A DNA stretch of 64,000 nucleotides from Nocardioides sp. NBC_00368 (GCF_036090055.1 NZ_CP107970.1:2606501-2670500), one strand, 5' to 3'; shown: positions 1-7,890, counted from the first letter of the stretch. The notes: a model not told the origin generated them from the letters alone. A program made the numbers and translations.

Positions 1-1221
1 GGTCGAGCCCGACAGCGCGGTGATCTGGTCCTCGCCGGTGCGGCTCTGGCGGACCTTGGTGACGGTGTTCTCCGGGTCGTCGCCGGCCTCACCCGAGGCC
101 TCGCCCGCGCGGCGGCGACGACGGCGACGGCGCGAGGAGCTGCCGCCCTCGCCCTGCTGGTCGGCGTCGGCGTCCTTCTCGTCGCCCTCGCCCTCGGACT
201 CCTCGGACTTGTCTTCGGTCTCGGTCGAGTCGGAGCCCTCGGCGTCGCCGTTGGCACCCTTGCGACGGCGGCGGCCGCCACGGCGGCGACGACGACGGCC
301 GTTGCCGCCGCCCTCACCGTCGTCGGCCGAACTCTCGTCGGACTCGGTGTCGGAGCTGGTGTCGGTGTCGGTGTCGGACTCGACGTCGGTGGCCTCGACC
401 TCGGTCGACTCCTCCTCGTCAGCCTTCTCCTCGGCCGGGGCGGCGTTGCGTACGTTGCGCCTGCGGGTCCGGGCCGGAGCCTCTTCCTTGGTGGCCTCAG
501 CGGCGGGCTCGGCGGCCTGCGGCGCGTCCTCGGCGGGCGCCTCGGCGGCGGCCTCGAGCGGCTCCTCGACCGGCTTCGGCTCGGCCGTCTTGCGGGTGCG
601 CCGGCGGGTGGTGGTCTTGGTCGGCGCCTGGAACAGGACCGCCGGGGCCGCCGGACCGGCCTGCTCGGCCTCGGTCTCCTCGACCGTCTCGTCGGCGACC
701 TCCTCCGCGGGGGTCTCCACGGGCGCGGGGGTCTCGACGACCGGGGCGGCAGCCTTCTTGGCAGCCGTCTTCCTCGCCGTGGTCTTCTTGGCGGTGGTCT
801 TCTTCGCGGCCGTCTTCTTGGCCGGAGCCTCGACGGCCTCGGCGGGGGCCTCGGCCGGAGTCTCGGTAATCTCGGTGGTCTCGGCGACGTCGGTGGTCTC
901 GACCTCGGCCGGCGCCGGAGCGGCAGCCTTCTTGGTCGTACGCTTCCGGGTGGTCTTCTTCGCCGCGGTCTTCTTGGCGGGGGCCTCGGCGGTCTCACCC
1001 GTCTCGGCGGTCTCCTCGGCAGGGACCTCCACGGCCTCCACGGTCTCCGCCGGCGCCGCGGCAGCCTTCTTGGTCGTACGCTTGCGCGTGGTCTTCTTCG
1101 CCGCGGTCTTCTTCGCGGGAGTGGATTCCGCGGTGGTTTCCGCGGCGTTCGTGTCGGTCACCGGAGTCTGCGGCGTTTCAGCGCCGTTCTCGGTGTTCTC
1201 GACAGTGGTCTCGTCGGCCAT
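1..1221 (-). CDS. rne: Ribonuclease E/G, N-terminal part (runs off the window start)
   Basis: Only the N-terminal 407 codons are present; the catalytic S1/DNase-like core lies beyond position 1. What is visible is a long disordered arm, first acidic and alanine/proline rich, with three Lys/Arg-rich blocks of the type KKTAAKKTTRKRTTKKA at about residues 35-55, 80-100 and 130-160. Clusters of arginine and glycine follow, then the sequence TVTKVRQSRTGEDQIT, which resembles the segment just before the core in actinobacterial RNase E. The start is the ATG at 1221, with GAGGAG a few bases upstream. RNase E/G cleaves AU-rich single-stranded RNA and matures rRNA. The arm probably binds RNA or partner proteins, as in other actinobacteria. 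The assignment rests on composition, the pre-core segment and position next to the TIGR03960/TIGR03936 pair. Confidence 0.8.
   Translation of the reverse strand, partial: MADETTVENTENGAETPQTPVTDTNAAETTAESTPAKKTAAKKTTRKRTTKKAAAAPAETVEAVEVPAEETAETGETAEAPAKKTAAKKTTRKRTTKKAAAPAPAEVETTDVAETTEITETPAEAPAEAVEAPAKKTAAKKTTAKKTTARKTAAKKAAAPVVETPAPVETPAEEVADETVEETEAEQAGPAAPAVLFQAPTKTTTRRRTRKTAEPKPVEEPLEAAAEAPAEDAPQAAEPAAEATKEEAPARTRRRNVRNAAPAEEKADEEESTEVEATDVESDTDTDTSSDTESDESSADDGEGGGNGRRRRRRGGRRRRKGANGDAEGSDSTETEDKSEESEGEGDEKDADADQQGEGGSSSRRRRRRRRAGEASGEAGDDPENTVTKVRQSRTGEDQITALSGST
746..1119 (-). repeat. Repeated Lys/Arg-rich coding blocks inside rne
   Basis: Three DNA blocks at about 746-825, 920-980 and 1058-1119 encode almost the same basic peptide. 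The last two differ at only a few bases. They look like internal duplications of an RNA-binding basic patch separated by acidic Glu/Ala/Pro/Thr linkers. Confidence 0.75.
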
Positions 1222-1630
1222 GCCGTTCTCCTCATCCAGGACCTTCACAGGTGCCGGATAGTCAGGTGCCGGGAAACGGGCGCTGCGCAGTATCGAACTG
1301 TTCCACGTAGCAGCCGCATCGCGGCGCAAAGCTTGTCAGGGCGGCGGCATCCTCCGCAGCGGTGCGTCACAGGCTGCGGTTCGTCACCTGCCGCGGTCGC
1401 TCGGCCGTCCGGGACCTTCCCGGGCGAGTCGCTCTCACTGACCTGCTAGGCCTGCGTCGCGGTCTGGTGACGACCTACCTCCTGTGTGCCGGAGTGCGCC
1501 CCGGAGGGCCCACGCCGGCGAGGCGTCGTCGGACTGTCCATTCCTCGGGTCGGGCCCGATTGTTTGAGCAGTCGTCTCGGAGTATCGCATACACCCTGTC
1601 AACAGACCGATATCCGGACGCCAACGAAAC
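1222..1630. other. Intergenic region, presumed rne promoter and leader
   Basis: About 410 bases without a credible gene lie between rne and the next upstream gene on the same strand. A minus-strand TTGACA (1597-1602) is present, but no -10 box sits at a suitable distance. No clear terminator or riboswitch is visible. A long leader for rne is likely but not shown. Confidence 0.4.
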
Positions 1631-2827
1631 TCAGGGAAGGGTCGCTTCTTTCATCTGGCGCGACTTGTAGACGTTCACGATCACCACACCGTCGAGCCAC
1701 TCGGTGAGTCGCTCCGCCTCGGTCGCCAGCGCCGCCCGGCCGTCCTCCGCGATGTCGTGGCGCACGATCGGGTGCACGCGGCCGTCGTCGTCCTGCGCCC
1801 AGGCCCCGACGATCCGGCCGTCCCACCAGGCGGTGTTGCCGGCGTTGCCGTTGGAGTCGAAGAGGTACGCCACGTCCTCCGCGTCCAGGTAGAACCCGCG
1901 TTCCCTCCAGCCCATGACGGTGGGATCGAGGGTCGGCAGCAGCGCTGCCCACGGCTCGACCTCGGGCTCCGGCGAGACGGCGATCGGGTCGTCGGGCAGC
2001 ACCCAGCCGGTGCCTCCGCCCTCGAGCCCGACCGCGATCGCCTCCACCGCGGCGAGCGCCGCCCGCACCGCCGACTTCGTGGACCCGAGCCACCAGACCA
2101 GGTCGGCCTCGGTGCCGGGCCCGAAGGTCCACAGCCAGCGACGGACGAGCTCGGCATAGCCCTCCGCCGGGGCGAGCGGGGTCGGCATCGCCTCGAGCCA
2201 CGACTCGGCGAGCGTCCACGTCGGCTTGTTCAGCCGCCAGTGTCCAAGGTTGGTCGCCCGCATCAGCCGCCCCTGCGCGGCGAGGGTGCCGATCACCCAC
2301 CGCCCGATGGCGAACTCGCCGCCCCACTTCTTGCCGGGAGCGCCCATCCGGAAGCGGACGTCGAGCTCGGGAACCAGCTCGCGCAGCTGCGTCGTGGTCC
2401 GCGGCTCGCCGTCGGCCAGCGCTGCGAGCGTGGCCGCGAACGCCTTCTCGATCCAGCCGTCCTGGTCCTCGTCGATGCCGCCCGCCGTCAGCCACTTGTG
2501 GAGGTTCTTCTCCTCCTGGGCGGCGACCCGGGCCGAGGCACTCCCCCAGGCCGCGGCGACCAGGTCGCGCGGGAAGGCGAAGAGGGTGCGCCGCATCGCC
2601 AGCTGCTTGACCAGCGACCGCTCCTCGTAGAGCGCACGCTCGACGTCCTCGACGTGGAGGTCGCGGACGCGCGCGTGCAGCGCGAGGTGGACGGTCGCCG
2701 CCTCGGTCGCATGCCAGGCGGTCATCGCCTCCGTCGCGGCGGCCACGTCGGCGTACCTGTGGTCGGGGGCGAGCCCGTGCCGCCTGGCCAGCCTCGCCCG
2801 GCGCTCACGGTCGGTGACTGTTCTCAT
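1631..2827 (-). CDS. Winged-helix DNA-binding protein, AlkZ-like family (HTH_42)
   Basis: A 398-aa soluble protein of the winged-helix family related to E. coli YcaQ and Streptomyces AlkZ, which remove bulky or crosslinked bases from DNA. The conserved N-terminal helical region, the central RRTLFAFPRD segment and the C-terminal DGRIVGAWAQ segment are all present at normal family length. The catalytic Gln-x-Gln of true AlkZ enzymes appears to be replaced by His-Ala-Thr near residue 38 (WHATEAATVHLALHAR), a variant I associate with a separate actinobacterial branch, so glycosylase activity is uncertain. The ATG at 2827 is preceded by GAGG. The gene lies 24 bp behind the TIGR03936 gene and is probably cotranscribed with it and possibly with rne. 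Confidence 0.8.
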   Translation of the reverse strand: MRTVTDRERRARLARRHGLAPDHRYADVAAATEAMTAWHATEAATVHLALHARVRDLHVEDVERALYEERSLVKQLAMRRTLFAFPRDLVAAAWGSASARVAAQEEKNLHKWLTAGGIDEDQDGWIEKAFAATLAALADGEPRTTTQLRELVPELDVRFRMGAPGKKWGGEFAIGRWVIGTLAAQGRLMRATNLGHWRLNKPTWTLAESWLEAMPTPLAPAEGYAELVRRWLWTFGPGTEADLVWWLGSTKSAVRAALAAVEAIAVGLEGGGTGWVLPDDPIAVSPEPEVEPWAALLPTLDPTVMGWRERGFYLDAEDVAYLFDSNGNAGNTAWWDGRIVGAWAQDDDGRVHPIVRHDIAEDGRAALATEAERLTEWLDGVVIVNVYKSRQMKEATLP

Positions 2828-2851
2828 CGGCAGCGCCTCACCGGTCGAACA

Positions 2852-3580
2852 CTAGTGCAGCGGGTCGCCGATCGTGCCGGATTCCTCGTCGAAGATGCCC
2901 TGGGTGAGCCGGGTCAGGAGCGGCAGTCCGCCATGGTCGGGACCGACCTTCAGCCCACCGATGCGCTCCAGCCCGGTGACGACGTCGTCGGGACGTACGG
3001 ACGGGGTGCCGTGCTTGAGCAGCAGCTCCAGACGCGAGCCGCCCTCGCGCGGCGCCGAGGAGAGGCGTACGACCGCGCCTCGCGCGTCGAACTCGCGCAT
3101 GCCCTTCTTGGTCATCCGCTCCACGATGACCTCCTCGGCGCCGAGGAACGCCTCGACCGCCGCGGCCGCCTCCTCGGGCGACGTCGGGAGGTCGATGATC
3201 CACTCGCTGCCGGTGAGCAGGTCGGCCAGCGCACCCTTGGGCGAGGTGGCGGTGTCGACGACGTCGAGCAGGTCGAGGCCGTCGGGCATGACCTCGTCCA
3301 GGGCACCCTTGGTGGCAGCCGGGTCGACGATCTCGCGCAGCGCGAGCTCCACGTACTCGGCCTCGCTCGCCGCCCCCGTCGGAGCCGCCCCGGCGTAGGA
3401 GATCCGCGGATGCGGGTTGAAGCCCGAGGAGTAGGCCACCGGGATCCGGGCGCGGGCGACCGCGCGCTCGAAGGCGCGGCTGAAGTCGCGGTGGCTGGTG
3501 AACCGGAGCCTGCCGCGCTTGGCGTAGCGGATGCGGAGGCGCTGGACCGGCGGGGCCTGCTGTTCGGGCTGTTGACGCAC
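2852..3580 (-). CDS. TIGR03936 family radical-SAM-associated protein (DUF2344)
   Basis: A 242-aa protein with the family's typical opening (RLRIRYAKRGRLRFTSHRDFSRAFERA) and the GFNPHPRISYA segment around residue 55. Members are normally encoded directly beside, or fused to, the B12-binding-like radical SAM protein TIGR03960 and upstream of rne. The exact biochemical role is not established; a function in RNA modification or maturation has been proposed from the neighbourhood. Here the partner gene is present but lies about 4.3 kb upstream (7891-9870). The start is GTG at 3580, with a CATAAT box 7 nt upstream (3588-3593) and no Shine-Dalgarno, so the transcript is probably leaderless. Confidence 0.88.
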   Translation of the reverse strand: MRQQPEQQAPPVQRLRIRYAKRGRLRFTSHRDFSRAFERAVARARIPVAYSSGFNPHPRISYAGAAPTGAASEAEYVELALREIVDPAATKGALDEVMPDGLDLLDVVDTATSPKGALADLLTGSEWIIDLPTSPEEAAAAVEAFLGAEEVIVERMTKKGMREFDARGAVVRLSSAPREGGSRLELLLKHGTPSVRPDDVVTGLERIGGLKVGPDHGGLPLLTRLTQGIFDEESGTIGDPLH

Positions 3581-3587
3581 GGAGTCG

Positions 3588-3593
3588 ATTATG
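3588..3593 (-). promoter_or_regulatory. -10 box for leaderless TIGR03936 mRNA
   Basis: CATAAT on the minus strand, 7 nt before the GTG start. No ribosome-binding site lies between. No good -35 is visible. Confidence 0.5.
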
Positions 3594-3680
3594 TAGGTCC
3601 CCGGGGGCGATCACCCACCTGGCGAATGGGGGACGAACTCGATGTAACGGTTTGCATACGAAAAATGGGAGACTCGCGCG

Positions 3681-4679
3681 GTGAGCCACCACAGAAGAAG
3701 GACGATCTCGGTACGCCTCAAGGAGCTGTTGCCGATCCTCGCGGTCGTTCTCACAGTCGGTGCCATCGCCGCCCTGACCGTGCTGGCTCCCCGGTTGAGC
3801 GATGCGAGACAGGCCTCCGCGGATGCCTCCTCGTCGCCGAGCGCCGAGACCCTCGAGGCCTCCCCCTCGGCCCCGACATCGGCCTCGGCCTCGTCGGAGC
3901 CGCTGCCGAAGTTCACGACGCTGGAGGCGCCCCCGGCGATCGCGAAGGCCCCGAAGAAGCCGAAGATCGACCCCTGCGCCGTCCCGCGCAAGCTGACCGT
4001 GATGACCTTCAACATCAAGGGCGGCCGGGTCTCCCCCGGTGAGCTCGACGGGATCGCCGCCGTGATCCGCGCCTCGGGCGCCGACGTCGTACTCCTCCAG
4101 GAGGTCGACCGGAACCGCCGCCGCTCGGGCAACGTCGACCAACCCGCGATCATCGCCTCCCACCTGGGGATGCAGGCGGTCTTCGGTGCCAACGACTACA
4201 TCACCGACCGCGGCGGCTACGGCAACGCGATCCTGTCGCGCTTCCCCATCGCGGAGTCCGGCAACACCCACCTGCCCAACAGCGACGGCAAGGAGCAGCG
4301 CGGGGTGCTGCGGGCGAACATCATCGTCGAGGGCCAGCGCCTGGTCGTCTTCAACACCCATCTCGACCACACCTCCGACTCGCTGCGGCAGGCGCAGATC
4401 GGTGCGGTCATGTCCAGGGTGAACGCCTACGACGGCGCCAAGCTCCTCGGCGGCGACCTCAACGCCGGCTCCGGCTCCGGCGTCCTCGGCACCGCCCTGG
4501 CCTCGTTGACCGACGCCGGTGCCTCGTTGGGTTCCAGCCACGACGGCGGCGGCCGCGTCGACTACCTGCTCCCCAACTCCTGGCTCGAGGCCGGCGCCGG
4601 CCGGGTCACCCCCACCGGCCTCTCGGACCACCACGCCGTCAGCATCGACTTCGCCATGCGCGGCGCCGAGGACTGCTGA
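3681..4679 (+). CDS. Secreted or membrane-anchored endonuclease/exonuclease/phosphatase family protein
   Basis: A 332-aa protein. Residues about 15-37 form one hydrophobic segment (signal peptide or anchor), followed by a Ser/Ala/Pro-rich linker to about residue 95 and then an EEP (DNase I-like) domain. Family motifs seen are MTFNIKGG at its start, LLQEVDR (catalytic Glu), YGNAILSRFPI, FNTHLDH, GGDLNAG and the terminal GLSDHHAVSIDF (catalytic Asp-His). Substrates in this superfamily range from nucleic acids to phospholipids; the substrate here is unknown. The start is GTG at 3681 with GGGAG upstream. It is divergent from the TIGR03936 gene and appears to be part of an accessory insertion. A long palindrome follows the stop codon. 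Confidence 0.85.
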   Translation: MSHHRRRTISVRLKELLPILAVVLTVGAIAALTVLAPRLSDARQASADASSSPSAETLEASPSAPTSASASSEPLPKFTTLEAPPAIAKAPKKPKIDPCAVPRKLTVMTFNIKGGRVSPGELDGIAAVIRASGADVVLLQEVDRNRRRSGNVDQPAIIASHLGMQAVFGANDYITDRGGYGNAILSRFPIAESGNTHLPNSDGKEQRGVLRANIIVEGQRLVVFNTHLDHTSDSLRQAQIGAVMSRVNAYDGAKLLGGDLNAGSGSGVLGTALASLTDAGASLGSSHDGGGRVDYLLPNSWLEAGAGRVTPTGLSDHHAVSIDFAMRGAEDC

Positions 4680-4690
4680 ACTTCCTGTTC

Positions 4691-4756
4691 GGGTACGACG
4701 GGGAGTTCTGCATCGGTTACCGGTCGATAATCGGTGCAGAACTCCCCGTCGTACCC
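4691..4756. repeat. 66-nt intergenic palindrome (element A)
   Basis: Two perfect 22-bp arms (4691-4712 and 4735-4756) enclose a 22-nt loop that contains TTAC and TAA. It may act as a terminator for the upstream gene. Each arm begins GGGTANNNNNGGGAGTT, the same as in the palindrome at 61860-61926. Confidence 0.85.
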
Positions 4757-4782
4757 CATTGGTCGCGTGAGAGACTCCGGCC

Positions 4783-5205
4783 GTGATCGAACTCCGGCCT
4801 GCCGCTGTCTCTGACATCCCTGCGCTGCTGCAGCTGTGGGAGGTGGCCGCGGAGAACGACTCTCGGCCGACAGACTCCCCGGCGAAGGTCGAGGCCCTGA
4901 TCGCGCGCGACCCCGAGGCCTGCACGGTCGCGGTCACCCCGGACGGCCGGATCGTCGGCTCCCTGATCTCCGGCTGGGACGGCTGGCGTGCCCACCTCTA
5001 CCGGTTGGCGGTCCACCCCGACGTACGCCGCCAGGGGCTCGCCCGCCGCCTCCTTGCCCACGCCGAGGACCGCCTCGTGGCCCTGGGCGCGAGCCGGATC
5101 GACGCGATGGTGCTGGAGGGCAACGACCTGGGGCAGTCGCTGTGGAAGAGCTCGGGGTACGAGTCGCAGTCGGAGTGGCGGCGCTGGGTCCGTCCCGTCG
5201 GCTGA
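4783..5205 (+). CDS. GNAT family N-acetyltransferase
   Basis: A 140-aa single-domain GNAT protein. The acetyl-CoA binding motif A is visible as LAVHPDVRRQGLARRLL (residues about 68-85), and the C-terminal strand-helix ends in SSGYES. The substrate cannot be read from the sequence. The start is GTG at 4783, with GAGACT 6 nt upstream (4771-4776) and no Shine-Dalgarno, so it may be leaderless. It is the second gene of the accessory segment between the two radical-SAM partners and is separated from the EEP gene by the palindrome. Confidence 0.85.
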   Translation: MIELRPAAVSDIPALLQLWEVAAENDSRPTDSPAKVEALIARDPEACTVAVTPDGRIVGSLISGWDGWRAHLYRLAVHPDVRRQGLARRLLAHAEDRLVALGASRIDAMVLEGNDLGQSLWKSSGYESQSEWRRWVRPVG

Positions 5206-5239
5206 GCGGTAATCGGTCGCCCGGATCGCGGGCCCGGTC

Positions 5240-5245
5240 TACCTT
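5240..5245 (+). promoter_or_regulatory. -10 box for leaderless RidA-family gene
   Basis: TACCTT followed after 6 nt by the GTG start at 5252. No Shine-Dalgarno is present. Confidence 0.5.
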
Positions 5246-5251
5246 CGGCGT

Positions 5252-5635
5252 GTGGATTTCGTGACTCCCGATGACCTGCCCGCACCCGCCGGCTACAGCC
5301 ATGCGGTGATCACCGGCCCCGGCGCCCGGCTCGTCGTGACCTCGGGACAGGTCGGCATCACCGCCGACGGAGCCGTGGCCGACGGCTGGGAGGCGCAGAC
5401 CAGGCAGACCTTCGTCAACCTCGGCATCGCCCTGACTGCCTCGGGCGCGACCTGGGCAGATGTCGTGAAGCTGACCTACTTCGTCGTGGCCACCGACGAG
5501 CTGCCGCTGATCCGGTCCGTGCGCGACGAGTTCGTCGACGTCACTCGCCCGCCCGCCAGTTCGCTGGTGCAGGTCGCCGGCCTCTTCCGCCCTGACGTAC
5601 TCATCGAGATCGAGGCGACCGCAGCGATCCGCTGA
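5252..5635 (+). CDS. RidA/YjgF family protein
   Basis: A 127-aa protein of normal length for the trimeric RidA (reactive enamine/imine deaminase) fold. The order of conserved elements fits: VVTSGQVGI near residue 30, the TRQTFVNLGIALTASGATWADVVKLTYFV core, and the C-terminal PASSLVQVAGLFRPDVLIEIEATA. The conserved Arg of canonical RidA that binds the enamine carboxylate is not obvious near the end: the usual R-V-A-V-x-x-L-P is replaced by SLVQVAGLF. This looks like a divergent YjgF subfamily and the substrate is uncertain. It could detoxify PLP-derived enamines. Confidence 0.85.
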   Translation: MDFVTPDDLPAPAGYSHAVITGPGARLVVTSGQVGITADGAVADGWEAQTRQTFVNLGIALTASGATWADVVKLTYFVVATDELPLIRSVRDEFVDVTRPPASSLVQVAGLFRPDVLIEIEATAAIR

Positions 5636-5740
5636 TCGGCTACTCGGCTGGGAGGAAGCTGCCGAAGACCCACCTCGCAATCGCAGGTCACTTTCCCGCA
5701 CATGTTCGAAACTCGCGGGCTGACAGAACGGCACGACGGC

Positions 5741-5746
5741 TACGCT
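5741..5746 (+). promoter_or_regulatory. -10 box for leaderless GNAT gene
   Basis: TACGCT lies 7 nt before the GTG start at 5754. No ribosome-binding site is present. Confidence 0.5.
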
Positions 5747-5753
5747 CGCCGAT

Positions 5754-6227
5754 GTGGATCCTCTGCCTTCGTTCGCGGTTCGTCGCGCGGTGGATTCCGA
5801 TGCCGCCACTCTGCGCGCGATCGCCGTCGAAGCGTACGAGGGCTATCTCCCGAGGATGCGGGATCAACGGCCGGGGCCGATGGATGCCGACTACGACGAG
5901 CTTGTGACATCCGCCGAGGTGTGGGTCGTGACCGACGGAACTGCCGACATCAAGGGATTCGTCGTGCTGCTGCCGTCGCCTGACGACTTCGTGCTGGACA
6001 ACGTCGCGGTCCGGCCCGAGAACCATGGTCAGGGATATGGCCGACACCTGCTCGCGCTCGCCGAGAAGCGAGCGATCGCCGTGGGCGCCAAGGTCATCCG
6101 CCTCTACACCCACGAGACGATGGTGGAGAACCAGCGTCTCTACGAGCGCATCGGCTATGTCGAGACGTCCCGGCGCGACGATCGCGGATTCGGTCGCGTC
6201 TTCTTCGAGAAGCGGATCGAGCCCTGA
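5754..6227 (+). CDS. GNAT family N-acetyltransferase
   Basis: A 157-aa GNAT protein with the acetyl-CoA loop VRPENHGQGYGRHLLALAEKRA (residues about 85-105) and the late LYTHETMVENQRLYERIGYVET element common in this family. It belongs to a subgroup that often acetylates small amines, but the substrate is unknown. The start is GTG at 5754, apparently leaderless. The stop lies only 4 bases before the left copy of a 74-bp direct repeat, so the gene marks the left flank of the 1.66-kb inserted segment. Confidence 0.85.
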   Translation: MDPLPSFAVRRAVDSDAATLRAIAVEAYEGYLPRMRDQRPGPMDADYDELVTSAEVWVVTDGTADIKGFVVLLPSPDDFVLDNVAVRPENHGQGYGRHLLALAEKRAIAVGAKVIRLYTHETMVENQRLYERIGYVETSRRDDRGFGRVFFEKRIEP

Positions 6228-6231
6228 CCGA

Positions 6232-6305
6232 TCAGACGACGGACAGCGGCAGCAGCTTCTGACCCGTGGGACCGATCTGGATCTCGGTGTTCATCTCCGG
6301 GCAGA
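6232..6305. repeat. Left copy of the 74-bp direct repeat (attachment-site-like)
   Basis: Identical over 74 of 74 bases to 7891-7964, which is the last 24 codons and stop of the TIGR03960 gene. Read on the minus strand this copy still encodes the tail ending GQKLLPLSVV, but it is joined to unrelated upstream sequence. It is therefore a detached gene end. Confidence 0.9.
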
Positions 6306-6349
6306 TGGCAACAACCCGACACTCGACGCGAGCTAACGGCCGTCCCGTA

Positions 6350-6724
6350 TCAACCTCGGCTTGGGTAGGCACCGGTGAAGTAATCGTCCTTCTCAGCCCA
6401 CCGTTTGAATGCTCCAACCTCGATCGGGGAGTTGAGCCAGTCGTGCGCCGCTCGTCGCGCTGCTGCTTGAGCCGCCTCGGCACTGAAAAGCGATCGAGGG
6501 TGGTCGAACAGATCCGAAAGCTCCATCCATTGGCAGTAGATGGCACCGCCATCAGGCAGCGATTCGATCTCATCGAGGACCGCGACACCCGCATCCATCG
6601 CAGCTTCGTAGGCGTCCCACGGTTCGACGGCCTCAAGCACTCGCTGAGCAATCGGGTCAACGAGCCGATGGCACACCGACTCCTGACGCTCGTCATCGCT
6701 GCTATCCGAACTCACGACGATCAT
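6350..6724 (-). CDS. Hypothetical protein inside the repeat-flanked segment
   Basis: A 124-aa acidic protein that I do not recognise. The N-terminus is Asp/Ser/Glu rich (SSDSSDDERQES) and the remainder is predicted helical, with a Trp-containing segment (IYCQWMELSDLF) and a C-terminal RWAEKDDYFTGAYP. There is no signal peptide or membrane segment. The ATG at 6724 is preceded by GGAAGAAG (about 6730-6737). Its composition is less GC-rich than that of the flanking housekeeping genes. It lies with the histidine phosphatase gene between two 74-bp repeats, which suggests it arrived with that segment. Confidence 0.6.
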   Translation of the reverse strand: MIVVSSDSSDDERQESVCHRLVDPIAQRVLEAVEPWDAYEAAMDAGVAVLDEIESLPDGGAIYCQWMELSDLFDHPRSLFSAEAAQAAARRAAHDWLNSPIEVGAFKRWAEKDDYFTGAYPSRG

Positions 6725-6855
6725 GATGCTTCTTCCGACGAGATCTGTCGTCCGACTTCGCGCCGGTCGCCGTCAGATGAAACCCTCAGACCTGCAGCCC
6801 AGTGGCGGGGATAACCCAATGCCCATCGCTGTTTCGCCGTGGCAGTCTCTGAGCC

Positions 6856-7470
6856 GTGGAAGATCCCTTCGAGGTCGTGTACCTCGCCCGCCATGGCGAG
6901 ACTGAGTGGAACCGCCGAGGCCGCCGACAGGGCCAACTCGACTCACCCCTGACCGTCCGCGGCAAGTCGCAGGCCGACGCCGTTGCAGGCGTTCTCGAAG
7001 GCTGCCGTGTCGATGCGATCTTCCACAGCCCGCTGGGCCGGGCCGCGCAGACCGCACAGATCATCGCCACGCGTCTTCACGCCACTCCGACCGAGCTCAC
7101 CGAACTTGCGGAAGTGCACCACGGCGATGTGGCCGGGCTGACCGGCGACGAGATCGATACCCGGTTCCCGGGAATGATGGCGATTCGAGATGGTGACAAA
7201 TTTTTGTGGCGCTTCCCCGGCGGGGAGAGTTATGCCGACGCCGACGCCCGAGCGACTTCGGCGCTCGCTGCCATCGCAGCGACCGGCGTGCGGCGCCCGC
7301 TCCTCGTCTCGCACGAGATGATCGGCCGGATGCTCCTCAGGCAGCTTGCTCGTCTCGATCCCGCAGCCGCGCTCGCGACCAGCCAACCGAACAACGTCGT
7401 AGTGGCAATCGAGCCGACGACTGGCTGCTGCTCCCGCCCCATCGCCGTCGATACCACTGCCCACTTGTGA
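6856..7470 (+). CDS. Histidine phosphatase family protein (phosphoglycerate-mutase-like)
   Basis: A 204-aa protein with the RHGET catalytic motif (LARHGETEWNRRGRRQGQ, His about residue 13), the second-half SPLGRAAQTA segment, a catalytic Glu in the LAEVHHGDVAG region and the second His in LLVSHEMIGRMLLR. This is the cofactor-independent-binding branch of the superfamily, which dephosphorylates small phosphoesters; the substrate is not known. The start is GTG at 6856 with CAGTCT 7 nt upstream. It lies in the lower-GC 1.66-kb segment and uses codons such as AAA, TTT and TTG in a row near 7198-7206, unlike its neighbours. Confidence 0.85.
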   Translation: MEDPFEVVYLARHGETEWNRRGRRQGQLDSPLTVRGKSQADAVAGVLEGCRVDAIFHSPLGRAAQTAQIIATRLHATPTELTELAEVHHGDVAGLTGDEIDTRFPGMMAIRDGDKFLWRFPGGESYADADARATSALAAIAATGVRRPLLVSHEMIGRMLLRQLARLDPAAALATSQPNNVVVAIEPTTGCCSRPIAVDTTAHL

Positions 7471-7506
7471 GCGCAGCCGCACAAGCGCCCCTGGCCATCT
7501 CCGCCA

Positions 7507-7592
7507 GCATGCACGGATCGTGCACATGACCTATCCGTGCACTTCCGCGCGCCCGCGGAGTGCATGGATCACTCACGTGCACGATCCATGCT
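7507..7592. repeat. Cluster of nested inverted repeats
   Basis: A 6-bp-arm palindrome TGCACG-GAT-CGTGCA (7510-7524), an 11-bp inverted repeat (7515-7525 with 7577-7587), a 9-bp repeat (7562-7570 with 7583-7591) and an imperfect 11-12-bp hairpin (7538-7564) overlap in 86 bases. The purpose is unknown. A terminator for the phosphatase gene or a recombination or nicking site are the options. Confidence 0.75.
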
Positions 7593-7752
7593 CGCCAGCT
7601 TCAACTGAGGGGGCAGCGCGGGAGTCCCCTTCGTGACGAAACGCCCCACCGGCGTCCACCGGCAGCAGCAGTTCACGGCTGAACGGGAACTCGCGCCCAT
7701 CCTCGTCGACGATGACGACTTCACAGGTGATCTTGTGCTCGACCATGCCCAT
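7573..7752 (-). CDS. Possible small ORF or gene remnant (59 aa)
   Basis: A 59-codon frame (ATG 7752, TGA 7573) encoding an ordinary-looking acidic peptide that includes HKITCEVVIVDEDGREFPF. The frame is open upstream of the ATG, back to a stop near 7815, and also reads protein-like there. This could therefore be the 3' part of a decayed gene. There is no ribosome-binding site. The downstream end lies within the palindrome cluster. No family is recognised and confidence is low. The rest of 7471-7890 shows no other gene. Confidence 0.25.
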   Translation of the reverse strand: MGMVEHKITCEVVIVDEDGREFPFSRELLLPVDAGGAFRHEGDSRAAPSVEAGEHGSCT

Positions 7753-7890
7753 TAGTTGCTCGAGTGTCGCCGCACTGTCAGATCCGTACGCGGATCTACG
7801 CGTGCAGTCTCACCGCGAGCGCCATGGAACATTCCCGACAACCGCGGAAGCACCGCGGCCCGCAGACGTATTTCGACGCGTTTGCGCAGG

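Noticed and set aside
20..1261. A 413-codon plus-strand open frame rich in Ser, Val and Arg
   Set aside because: It is antisense to rne. The minus strand gives a sensible RNase E arm with a ribosome-binding site, while the plus frame is low-complexity and matches nothing.
1597..1602. A TTGACA hexamer as a -35 box for rne
   Set aside because: No acceptable -10 sequence lies 15-19 bp downstream on the minus strand.
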